Positions 47,701-60,150 of a stretch of DNA of 64,000 nucleotides are shown here, in pieces; the first letter of the stretch is position 1, and each line of letters starts with the position of its first letter. Position numbers and translations under genes: made by a program. Origin of the DNA: Stratiolaelaps scimitus (Eukaryota > Arthropoda > Arachnida > Mesostigmata > Laelapidae); NCBI GenBank assembly GCA_019614645.1, contig JABWDB010000004.1, forward strand, positions 10,664,001 to 10,728,000, in the 5' to 3' direction. The notes under the pieces are model-generated. The model was given only the letters and a program-made list of their open reading frames with translations, was not told the DNA's origin and searched no databases.

Positions 47701-50700
47701 GTATGCCTTCGAACTGGCAACGCGGATTCCGTGCAGTGATGAGCCCGCACAGCGGTCGAGGAGAGGCATAAACGCACTCAACTTGGAATCGCTCAACGAT
47801 GGTATAAGACGGCCTAACAGAAGCAGAATCGGATACAGACCCGTGTGGCCCTCTCTGGAAGATGCATAAACCGTTGATAACCGCATGGTGGATGATCTAG
47901 GACGACTGGATGCGTCCTCTGAGCTCGTATACGTATACGCATTTTGGCAACGAGCACACAAACACTCGGGTTCACTATCTTTGTAAAGTCTAGTGAACAA
48001 TCTCTACCTCTTATCACCAGAGGCTCTGTACCTAGTTTTGTCGTTGCTAGCAAAATAGTCTACTTACATCTGCTTCATGAGTTCAGAAATCCGTTCGAGA
48101 AGAAATGGCAGAAGATCTGGAAATCTCTGGAAGAACACGTTGCCCGTGAGGCAATTCTTGCGCTCAGTATCTTGCCGTGACCGGTTGACTCCGAAAATTC
48201 GCGTCATCAGCGCCGAAAAGAGTAACGTGCTTGCGTTACGGACATGCCACGCAGGGTGGGAAAAACCACAGAGAGCTGAGCGTACGCCTGAGCTAACGAA
48301 ACACATGACGCTCTGTCCCAAACGCGTGTCTCTGAAAAGACGGCGAAATATGTATCTTTGCTGATAACGACCGCGGTAAACATGGACAATGAGATCTAGC
48401 GCGGAACGTTCCTCCAAATGGATATAATGTAATTTAGCGAATGCGACACTGTTAATAATAATAATTATTATTATTATTATCACTGTGTAATCGGGAGAAT
48501 TGTCATTTGTGAATGAATAAATAAATAAATAAACTTATATATTATCACCCCTAACTCTCCATAACCACGGAGGGTACGACAATTCAACTTCTAATGAATG
48601 CATCCTATGAATCTATTACAATTAAATTAACTAATGACTTCTAGTTGATCGATCTTAGTTAAGTTTTCATGCTTACCGATAGAGCGTCCGGAGGACGTTG
48701 AGGGCATGGACACGAGCCTGCTCGTCGTCGCCAGCGGCCAGAGGCAGTAGCCCCGACATGGCGCGTCTCAAACCGTTATTGACGTTTACCTCTGGCTCGG
48801 TAACCAAAATCGACTGCAACCTCAACCAAATAATATTTCTTGTAGCCAATCACTGTCGCAGAATTAGATACAATTCAAACGGTTTATTGTACGTCTCTCT
48901 ATGGAAGCGCTGCGGCGAAGCGAAGTTGCTTACTTTTGTCACCTCAGCCATAGAGAAGGGACTGAGGTGCTATCGGGGTGCCTCAAGGGACGTTAGCCTT
49001 CATTTATTTAAGACGCTGTTAAAATTGTTCGTATCATATCGCCTCCCCTCATAGTTTATTTGCTGAAACCGACCTGTACGATGAAGGGTAATCCGGCGCT
49101 GCGTCTCGTAGCTGACACTTCCCCACTAGCTACACGAGTCATTAGTTCGTCAAGCCATTCTTCTGGAAGCCTCCGAAGGCGGTCCTCAGGACTCCGCCAC
49201 AAGGAATAGCACAGACGTGAAAAACCCGTCGACGCCTGCTCGAATGCGCCACGGTGCCTAACACGACACAACTCTGACAACGACGAGAGACCGAACAGAT
49301 TAACTAACTGACGAAGGTTAACAAAGATCTCACCCTACATTACGTCACGTGCTACGATATATATTCGTCATGTATCATTGTTTCTGGTAGTTAATATATT
49401 AAAGAACTAACCGTTCATGAAATAGACACCCATATTGACGAATTCGTCCTCGGGTAGAATTTTCAGGGCAGTGATTTTTTCGAGGTATGAGGCGATATCT
49501 CCGAAGCAGAGAGAGACCTCGCGATGCGACCTCCAACTGCATAGAAGCAACATCTGTGCAGCCACGGCCCATGTCTTCACCGCGTCCGCCCCGTCTGTGA
49601 AACCGAGATAATTCATGTCATTATGTCATGCATGGGTATTACTATTTAAACAACTCTGCATTCAGTTGGTAGACACCTCCGTTACGAATGTCTGTACTGA
49701 TCCTTAAACTTCAAAGGAATGATTCTTGCACGTACCGAGTCGTTTTCCAAATGCCTTATTGACAGCGGCTTTAAACTGGTCCACAATTTCGGGATGTTTG
49801 TCGAAGTCTACTCGCCCCTCAGGGCTCGGATGGGTCACGAGTGGTGATGCCACCGAGGACATCTTGTACGCCAAGTCGAGAATCTCCTGAAGAATATCTC
49901 GATACTGCTGGACGTGTTCCGGCTTCACTGGGCCAGCAAACGCGTCATTGAGGAGAGCACGAACGCAAAGAAGGACGCTGTACATAGGAGCAGAGGACGA
50001 CGCCTCCAAAAGTCCTGAGTATATACAACATAGGTACAAATTAGAAGCCAGGATCTAGGGGTCTAACTATTGGAGAAAAATGAATTAAAAAAAAAACTAC
50101 TAGATAACTGATAGACGGAACAGAGTGTTTCGTAAGAAACAGCATGAAAGATGTTTTTCTTGATGATACATCCAATTGTTGATTCTGTTTGATGATATAT
50201 GCTATAGATTTTACACGATGCCTGATTCACGCAAGTCAGGCTTACGTTCATTCGACCGAAAACCAAAGGCGGCTCTAACCTTGATTCAGTGCTATTTCAA
50301 CTTGATTACGAAGTTCAGGTAGAAGCGCTTTGAACAACTGAGGGAAGATCCTATCCCCGGGGGAAGCGCTGTCACATTGCTCTTGCTCCTTGGATGCTTT
50401 GGCAAGCACACGAAGTGTGTATGAAGCTGTAACGCCGTCTGGAGGTCTCGCAGACCGCGTCAAGGAGACTGTCTGTTTAAGCCATTCGTCAAACACCTCC
50501 TTCGACTGCGTGAAGGGCAATAGGTGTTGAGGAGCTGTGGCGAGAACATTTACTACGGCTGTCTTATTGCTCTCGTACGTATCCTGATGAAGTACGTAGA
50601 TACAAATTGCATAAGGAAGCTTATTACTACTACCATATAATACAACTTATTACTACTAACAGTTAATACACAATGAGCTACATCGCTTGCAGTCAGCTGA

Positions 50701-53700
50701 CGCTGTGCCGGGGCGGGTTGAACCACAAACCCACGACCATAAGGTTGCGGCCTCGATCCCCGACTGGGGCTCGTTGATTCTTTTCTCACGGAACATCTCT
50801 TTTATCTATCTACAGGTAATTAAGTTTTTGTGAAAACGTGGGATAACGTGAGCCCGTCAGCGAAGCCGGAATAAACGTTTTGGATGAAAAGTTAATTCGA
50901 GATCTACATTTTAGTAGATCTTTCTAGTGTCATGTTGTCCTTGTTTCACGAACGAAGCCTGCACCGATAAAAGAAGGCTCTAATTCGTAGTAGTATTATT
51001 ATTGTCAAAACCTTAAGATCCGATCCTTTGGCTGCCGGATTCATTAGCTATAAACGTAAGCCGGCATTGTTTGACCGTAGAATAAAGTTGGACGCTAACG
51101 GAGGATTGGCCCTCCCATAAAAGCGTACAACTATCTCACGCACCTTGAGCCAATGAAGTAACGTGTTGGCCTTGACCTGGCTCCATCGATCAGCGCGTGC
51201 CAGCGGCGCCATTAACTCCAAGAGCATCAATGCCGTCGATCGGGTGAAGAAGCTACAGCCCGGATGCAGTTGCGAGAGGCAAAAGTTCCACAGATGGGTC
51301 ACGAGGTCGTCTTGTTGCCTACGCGCCGATGTGATACGAGTCGAATTCGAGTTTAGAATAATTATTTTAGCACCCTTGAGATTGTTCTCCAGTATTAGTG
51401 TCTAGGGACATGCTTCCAGGCAAAATCGCAACAGTAGTGGTATCATGGTACTTGATAGACCTCGTTATTATTTTATTACTATTGTTCCCATTTGTTAGCT
51501 TCCTTACACAAAGCAGATACAAGCACACAATAACATGACATAGGAACGCGATCTTCTAAAAAAATTCCCCTACAGGAACTCGGTTTTCAGAGGTCGCATC
51601 TGCCTTTCAGGATAAGGACGATAAGTGGCTTCCACCAGTCATCCGGCGTTCTTTCAGAATGTAGGCAGACAGGCTGGACTGCCCTCGCTGACACTCCAAA
51701 GCTCAGCGATCATTAATTATTATTATTACTATTATTATTTTAATTATACATCTATATATATATATGATGTCGAATAACCACGAGCATACTCCTCCATACC
51801 TCAATACGTCTTCGATGCCTTTCTCTCCGTAAACTTCGTGTATCTTTCCGGGTTTTCGCCAGTAGACGTCGCTATCAGCAGCCCGTTGCAAGAGCTTCTT
51901 GAACGACGAGAACACGGCCTGACGAAGTGACTGACTCTGGGTCGATATATTCAACTCGAGAAAGATCTTGAGATGTGGGATCACTCTCGGATTAATGGGC
52001 TCACACGACTTGGAGCATTCAGTTAGCACACGAAGAAAACTATGGCGCACACTACAGGTATGAAATTAGAAAAATATAATAGATATGCACAGTTGAGTGT
52101 TAGCACTTGCTATACAGGCTACGGCTGCTGTTCACGGAAAAAAATCATTTGCCAAGGTTTCAAATCGCCAAGATATTCGTCACTAATATTGTGCACATGT
52201 TCTCATTCATATTGTGAATATATTCATCTTATTAACTGATTACTGGTAGAAACATACCCATGATCAAAATTATTGACTCCTTCTAAACATATTGGCTGAT
52301 CTTATTCTGGAGATTAAATGGCACCTTTCATCAGTTGTCCACTGGGCGCGTTCTAAATTCTGCGGCGACTCGAGCACTTTGTCGTGCGACAACGCTTTCA
52401 GCGCTAGTTGCAGGTAGCGGTGGTCGTCGCTACGGGAGAGAATCTCGTTGGCCAGCGCGGGATGGAGTCGCAGAAGGCAAGGCAGGAGGCCCTCAATCGT
52501 CGGCAAGCATCGACCGCCTTCGAACACGGTGAAAAATGGCTCTAGCCAAACGTCGTTCCAGCTTCGTGAAACGAAAAATGTGCACAAAGATAATCATGCC
52601 GCCACTTGATCACAATGACGCCAAGTTCACTAAAGTCAATGAAAGTTTGAATCTGCCAAAAACGTGAAAGTCAGACTACGATCTAATGTGTTCTAAATTA
52701 CTACACTAGAGAATCCACTGTAACGACAACGACTTCATATAATTTTCGAATGTTTCTCTATTATTCTCGTATAGACGTATAGTGTTTTTCTTATACATGC
52801 CGAGTCGACTAGGCGCAGACAGCATGAAAAGCATTGCAGCATCCTATCATCGTACCTGACTGATGAGAATTGTAACTCACCTCTGAGGATCTTCTAGGAG
52901 GCATTTGCTGCCAACATCACGAATAAAGTCCTCGACATACGGGAGCATACTTTTCTCTCGTAAAGTTTGATATACCTCGAGTACGAGGGTTGCATTCATC
53001 ATATCGTGCACCTAAAATGGTTTAGTGGTTTGATCTGTCAGCTATTTCTATTACAAAACCTATCATATATATATATATATATATATATCGGTATTTCGTT
53101 TTGAGGGTTGTGGCAAATTTCACAAACTCAAACGAATAATCCCAGATAGCATACAGATGCATATTTAGATAATTACAGTGTTTTCTATTGGCCTTGATTC
53201 TCTCACATTCACTATTAATCAGGACATACCTTGATGTGCTTTGCAATGATTTGCAAGGGGGCGTACTTCGCTTTTCTGTAATGCGGTTCATTGAGAAGTT
53301 GGACAAATGTCTGTTTCAAGAAGTCGGCATGCCTTGGATCAGGCTTCTTTACAAGGTTCTCGACGATGGCCTTAAAGAGTGCCTTCCCCTGATGCTGCAC
53401 AACCTACAAATTATACAGAGGGACAGTTATTAACCATTTATCGAAAAATGTTTGACCAAAGTGAAAAGCATTGAACTATTTATGCTGCCTCGAACAGTCT
53501 GTAGTTCCTCCTAAACATGTTGACGATCGTGTAGTTGAGAATATTCGAAATCTATATCTTGATTTATTTTAGCAACACCTTGTGAAAACAGCTGCACCGG
53601 TAGCTTACATCAACGAAGTGCTCAATATTTAGAAAGGCAATCCTCAGCAAATCTTCACGCCGTCGCTCGAACAGTTCCCCTGAAGAGTCGTTGCCATCTT

Positions 53701-56700
53701 CAGAGAGCTTCTCAGTCCACTGTAGAACTGTGCGGACGCAAGTCAACGCAAATGAACCCTCGTGCTGTAGCTCTGTGTGAGGTTCAAACCAGAGTGAAAC
53801 GCTTGGATGACTCGGTTCAAACTTGGGTTGCTTGGTAGAAATGTGTTCAAATTTTACAGGAGGGTTGATAAATGATAATAGAATATGTCATCAATATATC
53901 TAGTCTCTATTTACAATCAAGGAACTCGTTTCGTACGTTATTTTGTCGCCACATATAACTAACTATATATGATGATGACCTTCTTAAATCAGCAAGACAG
54001 TCACCCCATCTACATTTCTGAATCAACGGTTGTTTGTTGACAAGGGTAAACAGATGAGTGGTGACATTCGCCAGCAGCTATTTGGTTCATTCTAGGTGAG
54101 AAGCATTGAAGTAAGTGTTTACCTTGTCGACCTCCAAGACGATCTAAATCGGACAGAAGTTCTTCGAAAACTTTCAACTCATTCAGGCTACTAATAGGAG
54201 TGATGTTAATCATTCCAGAGATGAAGCACACATGAGCTAAGGGGACCGCCAACAGGTCGTCACGATGGGCAGCGTACACTTCGCTAGGCTCACGACCCGA
54301 ACCTTCAGCGGAAGCAACTGCTTTCGTCAGCTCGGGAAGGCTAACCCCGCACGCTAGACGGCACGACAACATCGTAGATTCTGGAACACCAACAGTGTTG
54401 GTAGGAACGACATTACAGAGGGGTCATCGATTGCGAAAAATTATAGATTAATATCTACATAAACAAAAGGCTTGTATAACAAACAGTAACTATCGGATAT
54501 GACATTTCGATAGAGGCTGCGAGTGGCCCAAGGAACTAAGCACGCGAATATCATTATTCACTCGAAACTCCATCGAGTGAAAATCTCCGAAGCACGATAG
54601 GCGACAACTGTCGAAACTAGCCATTTGGCGCGTCGGGACCTATAATAACAACTATTGAAACTCAAGGACAACATTATTACCACAATTATTTGGTATGACG
54701 TTGTTTCTGTATGATCTTGTAATAATACGCAGGTCTGCTTACGAACCATCGATCAGTAGTTCCTTGATGTTGCAGCAAATTTCCAATAAAGTCGTCCTGT
54801 CGGTTTGGCCGATTATGTCGCCTCTAGATAGAGCAGCGGCGCATCGGGCCACCTTCGAGGCATAATTAAATCCACGCTCTCGCTCCTGGCTGCCACGTTG
54901 CGTTAAGCTAGAAGAACACAGAGAGGCACAATTCGTTCTACAATTAGAATGTAACCGGGGGGAAGTCGTTTTGTATTTCGATATAAATTCAGGCCGAGAC
55001 GCACACGCGCTCACACAGACACCGCCTGTTAGATATCGTCAGGTACGCACCACAGGATTTTCAGCCTATTGCCGAAAGCCTTGGAATGTTATTTACATCA
55101 AATTTTCAACATTTCATGAAACAGAGATGCTTTGCATTCGAAACATAAATACGGTGTTATACATCATTCCTTAAGTACAGACAGCTAGGCAAACTGACTC
55201 TACGTACACTTTTACATGTCTCAAAGCTGCGGCAAGATACGTGAGGACACGCGATAATTCGAGGCGGAGCGCTTGTAGCCCATGGGGCTGCCAGACAGCG
55301 AGTAGGGACAGCTCATCGAGGAGAGTGCAGGGACTCGCGTCTTTGCAGGTACCGGCACGTTCCATGAGCATTACGTAGCGACTACGAAGTGCTGAAGAAA
55401 CATCGTCTGGTGGGAGTTCCCGAAGGGCCCTAAAAAATAACCACGATCGGGTCAATGCATATTTGCAGTAAAAGTGAAACCACGCGAGGAGCAAATTCTT
55501 ATACTAAAATGCTCAATAAATCAATTCTGTTATTCCTTATCAATTGTATTATACGAGCACTTTATATTCGAAGCTATTACATATTCGTTTTGATGTAACG
55601 TTTCTCATTCTGGGTTTACCACGCTTGATTATACATTTTAAATGTCACGTAGTTAAAACGTTGTATGTGAATAATATGCGTATTTTTTTATGAGCCGTCA
55701 ATGGCAACAATATAGCACACGTGAATCTACTATTATGCCTTAATGTTGCTAAACTGTAAATATCTTATCTAATCGAAGAAGAATTACTGATAATTCTTTC
55801 TCGGGTAGACATGAACAACAATTTCAGGCTGTAGCTGGCACATTACGACTGAGAGGGCACAGCAATGAATAAATGACGGTATAGTAAACGACGAAGATAG
55901 TTCATGTTACCCAAAAGAAATCCTTCGCAGCGAAGCGCTTGGCGATGAGTCGGCTGCCAGGTAGACGGTACTGAGAAATGCCAGAAGAGCATCTTTCGGC
56001 CGCTCAGCTTTGTCTTTCAAGATCTGCAAGGAACGTTGTTTGTAACACATGTAATTATCGTTGTCTACTCAGCGAGTTGACTTTGGTTTGCCGTCTCGAT
56101 CGCTCTTCCCCCACGAGATATCCCTCAGTAGTTCATCCGTATTACTGTGCTATACTATTCATCGACGTGGGACAACCCAGCGTTGATTTATTTGAAAATT
56201 GCTACAGTCCAAGCACACAAGTAAAACGTGTGTGTGAAAACGATCAGTAGACGAGGGACTATTTGCAAGAAAGAGATTAGAAAGAGAGATAGAGGGTGGG
56301 AAGGGGCAGAGTCGTGCCCGCCGCACACGATGGACTACCCCCCAATGTTTAGGTCTCGCTATCGAGCAACACCACCAGCCGGAGGTCAGTGAATGCTGAT
56401 TTAGCTCGACGGCGATTTAGATGCGATCATCTCAATACAACTTCTGAAAATGGTCAGAGGAATCGACGTTGATAGAATGAGCAGCGCGGCAAAGCACTAC
56501 ATATCATATCATAATCAAATGTTTATTCTCGGAACTGCAATATACATACAGACAAACTGATTTTCATACTTACACTCTGAAGTATCATCACCTGTTGCGG
56601 GATCGTCTTGCACGCGAAGAAAGCCTCATGTTGAGACACTACAACAGAGGAAGCAAGAATGAGAGACGCAATCAGCATTGCACTGATAACTTGCATTCAT

Positions 56701-57158
56701 GTGGGAAAGTTTAACGTTGTGACGGCACCCGATACCGGCATGAGTAGTGGTCGTACAGTGACTTGAATTCAAATTGAATTGCCCTACACATACGATTTTA
56801 TATGACCACTCGATATCGGAAAGTAATAATGACACCACATATTAACGAAGATAATTAGCATTTGTTGACCGTTAAGCAGTATGTTACAATTGTTCAACTA
56901 TAAATAACGTGACTATTGTCAGACAATCATAAGGCTACGCATGTATAGTTTATGCATAAAAGAAATACAGCGTGAGAGCTGACCGATTCAACTCAGTGCA
57001 AAATCAGCATTTTCGATTTTCCGCGCAATTTTTAATAACAGACAGCTAACTACCTGCAGCTCCAATTCGACTAATTAATACCCACCAACACACTCGAAGT
57101 ATAGGTCATCAGGCGGCAACTTAATGGCTGGCGGAATCACTTTCTGCCGCTCTTTCAT
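44751..57158 (-). CDS. THADA: THADA homologue (tRNA 2'-O-methyltransferase regulator, Trm732 family)
   Basis: 24 exons: 57158-57086, 56638-56574, 56023-55911, 55429-55208, 54907-54747, 54380-54123, 53772-53609, 53403-53230, 53011-52881, 52561-52325, 52051-51800, 51318-51144, 50583-50280, 50014-49736, 49594-49412, 49273-49074, 48813-48677, 48331-48068, 47854-47587, 46888-46750, 46650-46601, 46404-46316, 45938-45794 and 45659-44751. They total 4,992 nt in frame, 1,663 residues; the human protein is 1,953. Family marks are LHPGCSFFTRSTALMLLELM, AQMLLLCSWRS, KHRGAF-like RHRGAFEQASTGFSRL, TRRSAGLPFIVQ, DTRLGQSV and RNASTLLFSALMTRIFGV. These place the DUF2428 core at about residues 675-1,130 within an alpha-helical HEAT-like solenoid. 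Yeast Trm732 partners Trm7/FTSJ1 to methylate position 32 of tRNAs; Drosophila thada affects energy storage. The junction 46750 to 46650 uses an unusual GTAGCA donor and is the least certain. Confidence 0.93.
46070..46128 (+). repeat. Possible SINE A-box fragment
   Basis: tagtggcagagcgtctgtct resembles a tRNA A-box with its surroundings. No clear B-box follows. It lies in an intron of the THADA homologue. Confidence 0.25.
50690..50780 (+). repeat. tRNA-like SINE fragment
   Basis: ggcctcgatccccgac resembles a B-box, preceded by 60 bp of GC-rich tRNA-like sequence. Intronic in the THADA homologue. Confidence 0.3.
53067..53089. repeat. TA microsatellite in intron
   Basis: Uninterrupted TA tract in an intron of the THADA homologue. 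Confidence 0.9.
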
Positions 57159-57441
57159 AATTAATAACTGAGGTGCGATTCACCTAGTAGCTCGCTCTTC
57201 ATAAGAGTTAGATGCTTCACTTGGAATTTCACTCGAGTCCCATATACTGCTGTCCCATATGCTTAAAGAACACCTCACTGAATTAATGTATTTGTTTATG
57301 TGAAATCCAGGACCTAACGTGGATTGGCAACAGCAACACTTGACAATAACCGGTAATTAATTATTGTCGAAGGGGTAATTGTGCACAAAAAGAGGAAGTT
57401 TCGAACACAAACCGGCTGATCGGCACGTGGTTGTCATTTAC

Positions 57442-57741
57442 CTAGCACAATGTGCTTGAAGGTTCATCTAGAATTTTTATTGATTTAATTGTATTTTTGT
57501 TGCCATCGTTGTCGAAGTGACATTGCTCTTTATTAGGGATAAACCTGTCGTTGGTTTTCCAACGCATTAAAGTCCGTTCCCAAGGTTCAGGCAAAAGATA
57601 CCCTGTAGATATCGCTATCTCTGAACCATCCAAACCGTCAGAATAAAGGGGGAGGATGCGCCGCTGCAAAACCCTCAATGGAGAGGGTAAGACCGCGAAC
57701 GAAATTTCTGACCACTGTGTGAAGTTTCGCGTTGGATTCAA
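57442..57741 (-). CDS. Hypothetical frame, possible terminal exon
   Basis: An open minus-strand frame of about 90 codons follows an acceptor-like TTCACACAG (exon from about 57705) and stops at 57442. It contains LPLYSDGLDGSEIAISTGY, LLPEPWERTLMRWK and FIPNKEQCHFDND, with protein-like composition but no recognised family. No ATG starts this frame. A different frame of the same strand has an ATG near 57795 and runs 50 codons, overlapping it. It sits between the THADA start and the TrpRS stop, so any gene here would be short. It may be an exon, a decayed copy, or chance. Confidence 0.27.
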   Translation of the reverse strand: MNPTRNFTQWSEISFAVLPSPLRVLQRRILPLYSDGLDGSEIAISTGYLLPEPWERTLMRWKTNDRFIPNKEQCHFDNDGNKNTIKSIKILDEPSSTLC

Positions 57742-58009
57742 ACAATTGTTTCGTGATTCGATTCCTGTTTTTGGTTGCGATTGGGTTCATTTGAAGTTAT
57801 CCCTGATAGGCGTATGCTATGCGACTGTCATTCCCACACACAAAATAGTTCTCGTCCACCAGAGAACTTAAGCATTGTAAAATTGCTTTACTTCCAGTTC
57901 CTTTACTAAACCAATAAAGGTTTACCTTTACTCTAGCGTTCACGTTCAAGCTCAATACCTACTACAACGTTAGAAATATCTTACGATATCACTTCTCCGT
58001 ATCCAAGGA

Positions 58010-58032
58010 TATATATATATATATATATATAT
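58010..58032. repeat. TA microsatellite
   Basis: Uninterrupted TA tract. Confidence 0.9.
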
Positions 58033-58096
58033 GTATTTTTAATGGGGAGGATAAAATGCTTGCAGCCCATTGAGGCGGCTGAATTTTAAAGGATTA

Positions 58097-58172
58097 TAAG
58101 ATTCAAGTCAGTATAGGACTCGACCCCCATGGGTGAATCTTGGTTATGCCGGGATCCGTATTAACCACTGAA
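58097..58172 (-). repeat. tRNA-derived SINE-like element with A and B boxes
   Basis: The reverse complement reads gttcagtggttaatacgg (A-box) and, about 40 bp on, gggggtcgagtcctat (B-box), the classic Pol III internal promoter layout. The stems do not form a good tRNA, so a SINE head is likelier than a tRNA gene. Confidence 0.6.
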
Positions 58173-58545
58173 CTTACCTCCCACCTTAAGCTTCACCCTT
58201 TGCCGGCCTGGAAATTCATTACTACGGACCGACGGGCGCGATGGAAAGAAGGTGTGCTTGACTATCAATTCGCACCGGTTACTATATATATTATATTACA
58301 TTATCAATGTAATACGTTTGATCCGCAGGGACGTACTTGACATAAATCAAATTAAAAAGAGCAATATTACCCATATTTCTGACACAAACGGTAATCATAT
58401 TTATTTCATATAGGGTAAGATATTTTGGATCAAATATTCGTGGAAAAGGGCAGCCGAACATACACCTCATATAGCTACGAAGCAGGCAACTAGTATCATT
58501 CTCACTTGAATATCAGCCATACATTTACTTAAATTACCTATAATA

Positions 58546-58551
58546 TTTATT
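58546..58551 (-). terminator. Candidate polyadenylation signal of the mitochondrial TrpRS gene
   Basis: AATAAA on the minus strand about 85 bp beyond the stop at 58636, in AT-rich sequence. Confidence 0.4.
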
Positions 58552-58635
58552 TACAAACGTTTATATATGATAAGTAAAGACATACAAAAGGTTCCCTATG
58601 CATAGAACTACATTTAAAAATCTACCCTATCTAAT

Positions 58636-59646
58636 CTATCCTTTCAGCATTCCCATTGCAAGACGAGCTTCCTCTAAGGTCTTCTGTGCAGTTGGACGCA
58701 GCGCATCGGAGTTGACTTCGAGGAGTTTCCACAGGGCTGGTCGATTCTCCAACAACTCGTTCATACGGTTTCGAATTGGAGTCAGACGATCTATGACAGC
58801 TGTAGCCACCGCTTCTTTATATTGACCAGTGTCGCTACCCTTAGCTGAAGCAACAATTTCAGCAGTTGATTTGCCTGAACAGAGAGAGTGAATCAGAATG
58901 AGATTGGCCACACCAGGTCGAGTATCAGGTTCGAAAGTTACCTCGGAACGGCAGTCTGTTATGGCTCTTTTTATTTTCAAACGGATGCTATCAGGTAATT
59001 CGTCTAGGTCAACTCTCCCCTTTGGCTCTGCACTCTTCGACATTTTCTTATCTGGATAGCGCAGATCTCGGAGGCGTGCGCCACTATTATCAATAATGGG
59101 CTCACATTCGGGGAATATCTTCTTACGGAAGCGTCGGTTAAACGTCTGCGCAATGTCTTTGATAAGATTGATGTGGGGCAATTGATCTTCGCCAACCGGG
59201 ACGTGGGTACCTTTATACAATAGAACGTCCGCCGCCTGAAGTATCGGATAGAGATATAGACCGAGTGGAGTTTCGCGCGCCCCTTGGGACTTTTCTTTGA
59301 ATTGTGGAAAGTGATACATTTTGTTCATTGTCGAAATGCAGTTGAACAGCCAGCACAACTGGCCATGTTCAGGCACCATGCTCTGCAGAAACAACGTATC
59401 AGGTCTCACTCCACAAGCTAGCAATGATGCTGTCATTAATTCGATTTTGTCCCGAAGAGCTGCCGGTTCGTAATGCGGTATGGTCACCGAATGTAGATCC
59501 ACGATTGAGTAGAGACACTTCGTCTCAGCATCGTCCTGTAACGCCGTCCACTGGGTAATAGCGCCGAAATAGTTGCCCAAGTGAGGAACTCCAGTAGGTT
59601 GAATGCCGGAGAACACCTTGCGGCTGAACCGAGCCACTGCAGCCAT
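58636..59646 (-). CDS. WARS2: Tryptophanyl-tRNA synthetase, mitochondrial
   Basis: Single exon, 336 residues from an ATG at 59646. The frame is open a little further upstream, but the next in-frame start-like codon is TTG, so the ATG is preferred. The enzyme attaches tryptophan to mitochondrial tRNA-Trp. It is a class Ic synthetase of the bacterial short type. Visible marks are FSGIQPTGVPHLGNYFGA with the HIGH-like HLGN (residues 22-25), PVGEDQ (about 150-155) and the KMSKS loop (201-205). Length matches bacterial and mitochondrial TrpRS. The N-terminus MAAVARFSRKVFSG is short for a presequence but basic. A TCCAG directly before the ATG could be an acceptor for a 5' exon adding a longer targeting peptide. 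The gene lies about 1.5 kb upstream of the THADA start, same strand. Confidence 0.95.
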   Translation of the reverse strand: MAAVARFSRKVFSGIQPTGVPHLGNYFGAITQWTALQDDAETKCLYSIVDLHSVTIPHYEPAALRDKIELMTASLLACGVRPDTLFLQSMVPEHGQLCWLFNCISTMNKMYHFPQFKEKSQGARETPLGLYLYPILQAADVLLYKGTHVPVGEDQLPHINLIKDIAQTFNRRFRKKIFPECEPIIDNSGARLRDLRYPDKKMSKSAEPKGRVDLDELPDSIRLKIKRAITDCRSEVTFEPDTRPGVANLILIHSLCSGKSTAEIVASAKGSDTGQYKEAVATAVIDRLTPIRNRMNELLENRPALWKLLEVNSDALRPTAQKTLEEARLAMGMLKG

Positions 59647-60044
59647 ACTGGACCACGACAACAAAGATAATCACAAATTTGCCGCACGTTAAACTGAGCA
59701 GAGAACACTGACTCAGAGACGATGGAGCGCTTATTTTTGCCAGCTTTTTTTGTTGTAAATGGATGAGATTTATATAGACCAACACCAGATGTATTGAAGA
59801 ATGAAACGCTCTATGAAGGTCGCTTTTTCGGGTGGGTTGATTTTAATCCGCTTCCCGAAAGACTTCTCGTGCACTTAATCCCCACAGGAATTCACCGGCG
59901 AACCATTGTTCGACATTTGAGTCCGCGACGGACACTTCGATCAGCTGCGCTAGTCTTTCCCGGAGATCTCACATGTGCTCCGCGTCCGTCGATTAAGGCG
60001 AGTGGAAAGGGCTATTGCAGTAACTGACACAGCATTTGCTTCGG

Positions 60045-60150
60045 AGGCGTCATCGGCGCAAAATATTTAAAAGTCGCTCGCAATGTCATCGCCTTCCTCA
60101 GAATAATGTCGCCCTCGGCCCCGGTCCCCAACGAATCCCCCACCTCCCCA
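60045..60150 (-). repeat. Dispersed GC-rich repeat, inverted copy 4
   Basis: The reverse complement contains gttggggaccggggccgagg and gaaggcgatgacattgc, matching the order of blocks in the plus-strand copies at 20881, 30081 and 38243. Confidence 0.55.
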
